DNA of 64,000 bases from Anaerohalosphaeraceae bacterium. GTDB lineage: Bacteria; Planctomycetota; Phycisphaerae; Sedimentisphaerales; UBA12454. The DNA lies in NCBI GenBank assembly GCA_021108375.1, contig JAIORA010000012.1, positions 124,001 to 188,000 of the forward strand, written 5' to 3'. The notes beneath the pieces were generated by a model. The model did no database searches. It saw only the letters and a program-made list of their open reading frames with translations, and had not been told where the DNA came from. The position numbers and the translations under genes are program-made. Positions 1 to 5,774 of this stretch are shown here, piece by piece. Positions within the stretch are counted from its first letter, which is position 1; each line of letters opens with the position of its first letter.

Positions 1-83
1 CGCCAGATGGGCGAAAGAACATCATCTGCCATCACCGCTCCTGTTACCATCAAAACTGCTAACAACACTACTAACTTTTTCAT
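1..83 (-). CDS. Secreted protein, N-terminal fragment (cut by window edge)
   Basis: The reading frame starts at ATG 83-81 on the minus strand and runs off the left edge. It begins MKKLVVLLAVLMVTG and continues AVMADDV, a typical Sec signal peptide with a Lys-Lys start, a hydrophobic core and an Ala-x-Ala-like cleavage region. A strong ribosome-binding site (GAAGGAGG) lies about 5 bases upstream. Only 27 complete codons are visible, so the product cannot be named. It is read in the same direction as the PEP-CTERM gene to its right but is separated from it by an intrinsic terminator, so it probably has its own promoter. Confidence 0.7.
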   Translation of the reverse strand, partial: MKKLVVLLAVLMVTGAVMADDVLSPIW

Positions 84-110
84 TTTACTACCTCCTTCAA
101 TAAACTGTGG

Positions 111-142
111 AGTTTAAAAAGCCTCCTGAACAGACAGGGGGC
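111..142 (-). terminator. Intrinsic terminator after the PEP-CTERM gene
   Basis: On the minus strand an 8-bp stem (GCCCCCTG / CAGGAGGC, one G-U pair) with a 6-base loop is followed directly by TTTTT. It lies 18 bases past the stop of the gene at 160-852 and so ends that transcript. Confidence 0.75.
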
Positions 143-159
143 ATTGTTACTGTAACTGA

Positions 160-852
160 TTACACTTTCCTTTTCCTCCTAACCAGCAATTCGCCAAGCC
201 CAAGCAGACAAATCGTCATCGGCTCCGGCACACAGGTAACTGCGATGTCGGCTGTCATCCAGCCGTCAATAATTCCGTCGCCTCCGCCGGATGCGTTATC
301 TTCACACGTAAGATAAGTATTGAGCACATATATATCAGCCGGGTAAGCCGGGTCGGCGGATAAACTAAAATTGGCATGCGCATTAGGGCCAAAGTTGCCG
401 CTCGGATAGTCGCCATCAACATCGACATCATAGCTCGCTAAAAAATGCAAAACGTAAATGTCATATGTTACGGTTATCGGAATATCGTTTGTCGGCCCCC
501 ACGACGTTGATGGTCCCGGCGATGGAAAGTTGCCGAGATACTCGTTATCCAAAGTTTCGGTACTATCCCAGATGCCGTCTTTGTCAAAATCGAGGGATAC
601 TGTACCGCTGGCATACACATCCCACGAACCGCCCGCAGGAGGAATGTCTAAATCGTATGTACCCGTTACGTTGTCAATCGTCAAGTAATCAGGCCCACCA
701 GTTGCTACTCCCGGATTGCCACCCGTGGAAAAACCGGTAAGACTGAAATCTGCCTGGCCAATGTTGAAAACAGAAACATAGCTTGCCTCTGCCGCACTGC
801 TAATTGCCAACACCACTCCAACTACTGCGCAAATTGTAATCAACTTTCTCAT
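160..852 (-). CDS. PEP-CTERM anchored exported protein
   Basis: Protein of 230 residues. It has an N-terminal signal peptide (residues 1-23, MRKLITICAVVGVVLAISS then AAEAS) and a C-terminal PEP-CTERM sorting tag: VPEP, a short hydrophobic stretch and a basic RRKRK tail. Such proteins are exported, cut by an exosortase and attached to the surface or released into the matrix. The middle is Gly/Asp/Tyr-rich and predicted beta-rich, with no catalytic motif that I recognise. A good ribosome-binding site (AAGGAGAG) precedes the ATG. The tag is slightly unusual, GLGELLVRRKRK instead of the common GLGGLLLRRRK, but all three parts are present. No exosortase gene is in the window. Confidence 0.85.
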   Translation of the reverse strand: MRKLITICAVVGVVLAISSAAEASYVSVFNIGQADFSLTGFSTGGNPGVATGGPDYLTIDNVTGTYDLDIPPAGGSWDVYASGTVSLDFDKDGIWDSTETLDNEYLGNFPSPGPSTSWGPTNDIPITVTYDIYVLHFLASYDVDVDGDYPSGNFGPNAHANFSLSADPAYPADIYVLNTYLTCEDNASGGGDGIIDGWMTADIAVTCVPEPMTICLLGLGELLVRRKRKV

Positions 853-1235
853 TTTGCTCTCCTTGTCCCAAAAAATAAAAGTTATTTTCTCGAATCAATC
901 TAATCTGCGCAGCAAACCACCGCACAGGACTTCAAGGAAATTTTTGTAAACAAAACTGAAAGACAAAAAGGAATGAACGCGCAGACACGATTTTGGAACA
1001 GCAAGCACCCTCCTTGGATAAGACTCACAAAAGCTTTTGCGCATCGTTTCCTCTCTCCTGGGCCTATACATCACATAAAAGACTTCGGACGAGTATTATA
1101 ACACTAATTGTTATCGGGCGAAACAAAAAAAGGCAAAAAAGTAGTCTTATACAGATTTTCAGGGCATTACCCCATTTTTACGCCAAAATTCTCTCTGTTT
1201 TAGGAGCCGAAGACGGGCGTAATTTCGTACTTTTC
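853..1235. other. Divergent intergenic region, no gene seen
   Basis: About 380 bases lie between the minus-strand PEP-CTERM gene and the plus-strand mlaE promoter. The only open frame (993-1277, plus) has no ribosome-binding site, a composition unlike a protein, and overlaps the mlaE promoter, so it is not called. No hairpin or repeat stands out. Confidence 0.5.
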
Positions 1236-1264
1236 TTGACATTCACCGTTTTTAAAGATAAAAC
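1236..1264 (+). promoter_or_regulatory. Sigma-70-type promoter of mlaE
   Basis: TTGACA (1236-1241) is a perfect -35 box. It is followed by a 17-base spacer and TAAAAC (1259-1264) as a weaker -10 box. Initiation near 1271 would give a leader of about 20 bases that still contains the ribosome-binding site GGCGGAG (1278-1284) in front of ATG 1292. Confidence 0.5.
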
Positions 1265-1291
1265 AGACTTCCATTAAGGCGGAGAATACAA

Positions 1292-2125
1292 ATGTCTGAC
1301 AACAGAAAAAGATCGATGCTCGAGCAGTTTGGTGGTTCGGTCATTACTGGCATAAACCATTGTGGCGAGTTTTCACGATTCCACGCAAACGCGATTATCA
1401 CATCGTTGCAGGCTTTCTTCATACCCAAAACCTATCCGCTTATCTGGACGCAAATGTTAGCCATTGGTGTCCGCAGCGTTCCAGTCGTTTGCATTACCGG
1501 CTGTTTTGTCGGGATGGTGCTGGCCGTGCAGGCCTACGACCAGCTTGCGGGCCTGGGACTGGAAGAACATCTCGGCGTGCTGATAAATATATCCGTAGTC
1601 AAAGAACTCGGCCCAGTACTGACCGCGGTAATGCTTGCCGGCCGAGTCGGCGGAGCCTTGACGGCCGAACTCGGCACGATGAATGTTACCGAGCAAATTT
1701 CCGCTGTAAGAAGTATGGGCACCGACCCGATTCGATACTTAGTATCGCCGCGAATTTTAGCCTGCCTGTTGCTGACGCCGTTCCTCATTATCTACGCGGA
1801 TTTTATGGGCATTATCGGCGGCTACGTAATAAGCGTTCTGCACTTTGGAATAAACAATAAAGCCTACTGGGATTTCAGCGCATCCGGCATCGAAATGTGG
1901 GACATATCAATTGGCATTATAAAAGGATTCTTCTTCGGTGCCGCCATCGCCGGGGTCAGTTGTTACAAAGGTTTCAATTGTAAAGAAGGCGCTGCTGGCG
2001 TAGGCCAGGCCTGTACCGAGGCATTCGTAGGCAGCTTTATCTTTATTCTCGTAATAGATTTCGCCTTGGCGGTGGTGTTTAAAGGTATTTACGCTTCACT
2101 TTGGCCAATACGGTCATTGCTTTAG
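1292..2125 (+). CDS. mlaE: MlaE-family ABC transporter permease
   Basis: Protein of 277 residues, close to the family's usual 260-270. It has the MlaE/YrbE pattern: an amphipathic N-terminus and about five membrane segments, with conserved stretches such as KELGPVLTAVMLAGRVGGAL and TAELGTM followed by VTEQISAVRSMGTDP. MlaE forms the membrane core of a transporter that moves phospholipids between inner and outer membrane, driven by the MlaF ATPase. The ATPase gene follows after 144 bases, and the spacer carries a dispersed repeat. Both genes are probably co-transcribed from the promoter at 1236-1264. No mlaD (MCE-domain) gene follows within the window. The gene symbol is by family; the exact substrate is not shown. 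Confidence 0.9.
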   Translation: MSDNRKRSMLEQFGGSVITGINHCGEFSRFHANAIITSLQAFFIPKTYPLIWTQMLAIGVRSVPVVCITGCFVGMVLAVQAYDQLAGLGLEEHLGVLINISVVKELGPVLTAVMLAGRVGGALTAELGTMNVTEQISAVRSMGTDPIRYLVSPRILACLLLTPFLIIYADFMGIIGGYVISVLHFGINNKAYWDFSASGIEMWDISIGIIKGFFFGAAIAGVSCYKGFNCKEGAAGVGQACTEAFVGSFIFILVIDFALAVVFKGIYASLWPIRSLL

Positions 2126-2131
2126 TTTATT

Positions 2132-2194
2132 AGAAGCCGAGCAGCGGGAGTTGCCGGAAAGTTTTTTGTCATTGCGAGCGCAGCGTGGCAATCT
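2132..2194. repeat. Composite dispersed repeat, copy 1
   Basis: Two short inverted-repeat units in a row: a GCCGAGCAGC...GTTGCCGG stem-loop (2132-2158) and a GTCATTGCGAGCGCAGCG...GCAATCT unit (2168-2194). The same pair in the same order recurs at 21177-21240 and 37297-37361. Here it sits between mlaE and mlaF. Confidence 0.7.
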
Positions 2195-2269
2195 GTGTTT
2201 TTATAGTTTCAAAAAATCTGTGTAATCAGCGGAATCAGCGTTTAATTTTAAGGGTTTAGAGGCAAAAAA

Positions 2270-3103
2270 TTGCAAAAAGATAAAGACACAAATATCGATA
2301 CCAGCAATAGCCTGCTTGCGATAAAGGGCCTCAGCAAGAGTTTTGGCGATAACCTTGTTCTCGACAACATTTCGCTTGCGTTTGAAAAGGGCAAGACCAC
2401 TGTTATTATCGGCCAAAGCGGCTGCGGCAAAACCGTTCTCATAAAACACCTTATCGGTCTCCTGCGTCCCAGCGATGGCAGTGTCTATTTTAAGGGCGAG
2501 CGTATTGATGACTTGTCCGAACACAAACTCCAGAAGATACGAACTAATTTTGGATTCCTCTTTCAAGGCGGGGCATTGTTTGACAGTTTAAGTGTTTATG
2601 AGAATATCATTTTTCCGATACAGCAGCACCATAAGATAAAGAATTACGAAAAGCTCGAAGAGATTGTTAAGACAAAGCTGACGATGGTTGGGATGGATGG
2701 ATACCAGGGTTACAATCCAGCCGAGCTTAGTGGCGGGCAGAAAAAGCGTGTCGCTCTTGCTCGCGCGATAGCTCTTAGTCCGGAGATTATCCTTTATGAC
2801 GAACCGACGACGGGTTTGGATCCGATACGTTCGGACGTTATAAATGAGTTGATTTTGAAATTGCAGAAGACCCTCAACATTACGAGCATTGTTGTAACAC
2901 ACGATATGAAGAGTGCGTACAAGATTGCTGACAGGATTATAATGCTGCATAATGGCAGGGTCGTTGTTGATGGGAGGCCGGAAGAGATTAAGAACCATTC
3001 GTATCCTGTTGTCCAGCAGTTTATAAATGGGCAAATTAGCGAGAAGGATTTAAAGACGATACAGCTCAGCAGCATCGGGGAGGAAGTCGCAAAGTTGCAA
3101 TGA
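2270..3103 (+). CDS. mlaF: MlaF-family ABC transporter ATPase
   Basis: Protein of 277 residues starting at TTG 2270, with AGAGG about 8 bases upstream. Visible motifs: Walker A GQSGCGKT (residues about 48-55), the signature LSGGQKKRVALARAIAL, Walker B ILYDEPTTGLDP and the switch-region VVTHD. It powers the MlaE permease encoded upstream. The length fits the family and the copy is intact. Its 3' three-quarters (2478-3103) exist again, inverted and without the Walker A part, at 42652-43277. That makes this the functional parent copy. Confidence 0.92.
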   Translation: MQKDKDTNIDTSNSLLAIKGLSKSFGDNLVLDNISLAFEKGKTTVIIGQSGCGKTVLIKHLIGLLRPSDGSVYFKGERIDDLSEHKLQKIRTNFGFLFQGGALFDSLSVYENIIFPIQQHHKIKNYEKLEEIVKTKLTMVGMDGYQGYNPAELSGGQKKRVALARAIALSPEIILYDEPTTGLDPIRSDVINELILKLQKTLNITSIVVTHDMKSAYKIADRIIMLHNGRVVVDGRPEEIKNHSYPVVQQFINGQISEKDLKTIQLSSIGEEVAKLQ

Positions 3104-3259
3104 TTTTCCAGTTAGTCCCGGCATTACTGTGTGTGGGGTTCATATTTTGCGTATTTTTCCAATCCTGCCGAAAGTGTTTCAGTTAGCCCTGCCATTACTA
3201 TGGCAGGGTTGAAAAATAAAATCTGTGTAAATCCGTGTCTAAATTTTTGTGTCTTTGTA
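3104..3259. other. Intergenic region with hairpin repeat
   Basis: No gene is seen. A perfect 9-bp hairpin (CCCTGCCAT, loop TACT, ATGGCAGGG; 3187-3208) follows the phrase CAGTTAG. Related phrases occur at 3109 and near 31312. There is no T-run on either side, so it is not a standard terminator. Next to it is the filler phrase 'ATCTGTGTAAATCCGTG', also seen in variant form near 2217, 36166 and 37417. Confidence 0.5.
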
Positions 3260-3490
3260 CCTTCGTGGCTAATTTCTCGCACAAGACACTTAGTCAAACG
3301 CGAAAATATATGGAAGGTTAAAATTCGCGCAAAGTGGGTTTCAAAAACGTGAAAAATTGAGCACTTTTGTGTAGTTTTGCGCCAAAACGTACCAAAAATT
3401 TTCAATTTAGGGCATGTTTTGATGGCCGATTTGTCAAGAATTGCGCGTTCTGCTACAATTTTGAGCCGAATTGTATGCGTTTTGCTGCCC
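3260..3490 (+). repeat. About 230-bp long repeat, copy 1 (inverted copy at 40570-40810)
   Basis: From CTTCGTGGCTAATTT to GCGTTTTGCTGCCC this block matches the reverse complement of 40570-40810, with one long stretch (about 3358-3490) almost identical. Its right end coincides with the point where the DUF2958 gene loses its family sequence. It contains no convincing gene. Confidence 0.85.
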
Positions 3491-3737
3491 TATCAATTGG
3501 TAAGCCAAGTGAGCCTCTGACAGATTCCAATTCTTTTAAACTGAAATAACCGAGTTCTTTTTCAAAGCCATCGACCAAGCCGAAGAACGTGTCTTCGCCG
3601 TCGAATTCGGTTGCATACCAACTCCATGAGCCTGAAGGATTGAACATTTTCAAATAAACGACTGCTTTACCTCCTTTGTCTTCCTGAGAATATAGCTGCG
3701 GTAATTGTTTGCGGATTTCTTGTGTTAATAGTTTCAT
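3453..3737 (-). CDS. DUF2958-domain protein, C-terminally truncated
   Basis: 94 residues with a good ribosome-binding site (AAGGAAAACT). Recognisable DUF2958 sequence: WSWYATEFDGEDTFFGLVDG, then FEKELGYFSLKELESVRGSL and GLPI. Members of this small family usually run to about 110 residues and are often carried on plasmids and integrated elements; their biochemical role is unknown to me. Here family sequence stops at LPIDR, and the last 11 residues (AAKRIQFGSKL) are read out of the long repeat at 3260-3490. The gene was therefore cut by the repeat or by a deletion ending in it. It belongs to the mobile remnants between mlaF and tRNA-Arg. Confidence 0.75.
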   Translation of the reverse strand: MKLLTQEIRKQLPQLYSQEDKGGKAVVYLKMFNPSGSWSWYATEFDGEDTFFGLVDGFEKELGYFSLKELESVRGSLGLPIDRAAKRIQFGSKL

Positions 3738-3818
3738 AGTTTTCCTTTCTTAATTAAATTTGAAATTGTTTTTAGAGGAAGTGTTTGGATGAAATGGCTA
3801 AGAGCAAAACGTGATTTT

Positions 3819-4190
3819 CTATTCGTATTTAAATCTTCTTCCATAGTCTTTATGGCGAGTGAACCATTCTAAAATAATTGCGACAATTTCAATTTCTGAA
3901 AATGACTTCAAAGAATAAATCAGCCGCCAACCCTTCCCTTTGCTTAGCTCAACCCAGAAAGCGTTATCAACCCCTTTTTTCTTGTATTCTCTTGGGATGA
4001 TTCGTTTGGCGATTGGCTGACCAAAAGCGGGTTTTTCTGTAATCTTTTCAATCACAGTATCAATCTTTTTTCTGAGAGGGTCTGTTTCCGATAATTTCTC
4101 GTAGGCTTCTTTCAATTTTTCATTTTCAAAAACGACTTTAATTTTTATGTTTCTGTTTTCCTTTACCATAATAGAGATGTTTTTTCGCAA
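3819..4190 (-). CDS. RelE/ParE-like toxin candidate
   Basis: Up to 123 residues; a second Met at residue 8 (ATG 4169) may be the true start. The order of elements, a basic helix-rich N-terminus, then WRLIYSLK and a terminal IILEWFTRHKDYGRRFKY, is that of the RelE/YoeB fold of mRNA-cleaving toxins, which end in basic and aromatic residues. The start overlaps the 3' end of the gene at 4138-4461, the arrangement of an antitoxin-toxin pair in which the antitoxin is read first. Lys and Glu are very frequent, unlike the chromosome around it. Assignment is by overall pattern only. Confidence 0.55.
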   Translation of the reverse strand: MRKNISIMVKENRNIKIKVVFENEKLKEAYEKLSETDPLRKKIDTVIEKITEKPAFGQPIAKRIIPREYKKKGVDNAFWVELSKGKGWRLIYSLKSFSEIEIVAIILEWFTRHKDYGRRFKYE

Positions 4191-4461
4191 GATACTTCTT
4201 TGCTAATTCGGGATTCCAGATGTATGTGATGATACCGTTATCTGAAATGATGATTCGATTCATCTCTTCCAAATAATCTAAAATCACAAGATAGGTGGGC
4301 CACATGACTTTTCGAGAAAGCTTTTCCCATAGCTGTGTTTTTTTGAATTCCCCACTGTATTTATCGATGGTTATTTCTACCATTTTTACGGTTTCTAAAG
4401 TTGGCAACCTAAACATTCTAACTTCACGATTCTCTGCATTGCTTGCTAATTGCTGCTCCAT
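4138..4461 (-). CDS. Putative antitoxin / small DNA-binding partner
   Basis: 107 residues, no family recognised. The central part (QLWEKLSRKVMWPTYLVILD followed by YLEEMNRIIISDNGIITYIW) looks like a winged-helix domain, and the C-terminus is basic. It is the first gene of a two-gene unit with the RelE-like gene, overlapping it by up to 53 bases. A perfect 22-bp palindrome lies just upstream of its start, as expected for an autoregulated toxin-antitoxin operon. No clear ribosome-binding site is visible; an internal Met (residue 16) is an alternative start. Confidence 0.5.
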   Translation of the reverse strand: MEQQLASNAENREVRMFRLPTLETVKMVEITIDKYSGEFKKTQLWEKLSRKVMWPTYLVILDYLEEMNRIIISDNGIITYIWNPELAKKYLAKKHLYYGKGKQKHKN

Positions 4462-4463
4462 GA

Positions 4464-4485
4464 ATACCTATCAATTGATAGGTAT
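4464..4485. promoter_or_regulatory. Perfect 22-bp palindrome, likely operator
   Basis: ATACCTATCAATTGATAGGT plus the closing AT reads the same on both strands. It starts 3 bases upstream of the putative antitoxin's ATG and overlaps a TATATACC -10-like box on the minus strand. A dimeric DNA-binding protein bound here would block the promoter. Confidence 0.6.
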
Positions 4486-4881
4486 ATAAACATTGTGTTT
4501 TCCAGGGTGATGCAGCATTGAGTATTTTAGACACGTATTCCGAGGGGTATTCCATCGAAGAAATAGGTGTTTATGGTATTTCCCCGTCGGAAAACCATGA
4601 TTTGAAAAATAGTTCCAACTAGAGAAATGATTCTGGCATTTTTGCGGCAATAGATTATTTCCTAATCTTGTCGCTATTTGTTTTGATCGCAGTTTTTAGA
4701 GTTTCATTTTAAATATATTTTTTTGATGAATATATGAGCGTCGTCAATTGTTTGTAAGCACATATAATATTGTGCTGATGCGATTTTTGCCAATAGGCGT
4801 ATTTTGTTTGAAATTATAGAATTATGAAATAAATTTTGTTTAAAAGAAAACAACTGATTTGCTCGATGAAGAGCTTTTCAG
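4486..4881. other. AT-rich spacer with a possible decayed coding remnant
   Basis: No intact gene. From about 4482 to 4622 a plus-strand frame reads protein-like sequence (GDAALSILDTYSEGYSIEEI) up to a stop at 4620-4622, but has no start. It may be the tail of a lost gene. The rest is AT-rich and featureless. Confidence 0.35.
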
Positions 4882-5517
4882 TTGAATCCTTTTAATGCAC
4901 ACTTGTCTATATGTGCTATGGAACAGAAAATAACTCAGGAAAAAGGTTTGGAAGGTGTGATTAAAACCGTAAAAGGTCTGATTGCTGATGTGGAAATGAA
5001 AATAAAACAGAAAAGTGATGAAACCTGGATTTGGTATATCAAAGATACTGACAGGCGGAAACTGCCACTAACTAACAAACTGGTTGCTATGTTGGCAGGA
5101 TTGCAAAGCAGTGCATCTGAACACAACCCATACGTTTTCGTACCGGCTGAACGCTATCAAGCAATTCAAAGAAAACGAGAAGCTGGTAATTGGACGGTAG
5201 AGCATGGCAAACGCCCGTTGAATAACTTTAACCGCCTGTTCAAAAAGATACTTTCAATGGCAGGACTTTGTGGTCTTACTTTTCACGATATCAGAAGAAC
5301 TTGTTTAAGCAGGTGGATCGAAAAAGGACTCAGTGAATTTGAAGTCATGAATCTGGCTGGCCATTCAACGTTTGAGACAACCAGAAAATTTTATCTGGCT
5401 GTCAATAATAACATCGTTGACCGTGCCAGAGCAACTTTCGATGAGATGCCAAAGTCAGATTCTGTTGCAAATCTGTTGCAGCGACCTTTTTCGAGCAACG
5501 AACAAAGAAGCCTATAA
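4882..5517 (+). pseudogene. Tyrosine recombinase (integrase), 5'-truncated
   Basis: 211 residues covering only the C-terminal catalytic half of a phage-type tyrosine integrase. Visible: a beta region (ETWIWYIKDTDRRKLPLTN), then the HxxR box (LTFHDIRRTCLSRW), the GHS motif (LAGHSTFETT) and the nucleophile Tyr in TRKFYLAV. The SAM-like N-terminal domain and the first catalytic Arg box are missing; sequence before about residue 35 no longer resembles the family. The remnant points at the 3' end of tRNA-Arg, 33 bases away, the usual place for an integrase of an element inserted in a tRNA gene. Probably non-functional. Confidence 0.8.
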
Positions 5518-5549
5518 GCATAACCCCTCACTAATCAATAAGTTACAAA

Positions 5550-5623
5550 CACGCCCGAGAGGAGTCGAACCTCTAACCGCCGGATTCGAAGTCCGGAACT
5601 CTATCCAATTGAGCTACGGGCGC
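5550..5623 (-). tRNA. tRNA-Arg (anticodon UCG)
   Basis: The minus strand folds as a cloverleaf. The acceptor stem is GCGCCCG / CGGGCGT with a terminal G-U pair. The anticodon arm is CCGGA-CTTCGAA-TCCGG, with the anticodon TCG at 5589-5587, and the T arm is AGAGG-TTCGACT-CCTCT. CCA is not encoded. It lies beside an integrase remnant and probably served as attachment site; I found no second copy of its 3' end in the window. Confidence 0.95.
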
Positions 5624-5774
5624 AAAATTGAAGACGGTCGCAGTATAACGGTTTCGCCAGCGACTTGCAACCGTGGGACAACAATCCAGCAAAAACAAAT
5701 TTATTGATAATTCGATTTCGGCAGTTATAATCAAAAAAACGTGAGCCAGTAATCTAAAGTTGAGGTTTTTGGAT

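Noticed and set aside
993-1277. Open frame of 94 codons between the PEP-CTERM gene and mlaE
   Set aside because: No ribosome-binding site, non-protein-like composition, and it runs across the mlaE promoter.
3187-3208. Perfect 9-bp hairpin after mlaF as a terminator
   Set aside because: No T-run on either strand; the surrounding phrase recurs in other gaps, so it is treated as a repeat.
3131-3405. Overlapping open frames in both directions within the repeat region behind mlaF
   Set aside because: They consist of dispersed repeat sequence and match the same non-coding text at other places, for example 40.6-40.8 kb.
5372-5707. Open frame of 111 codons covering the end of the integrase and the tRNA
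   Set aside because: It reads through tRNA-Arg on the opposite strand and overlaps the better-supported integrase frame.
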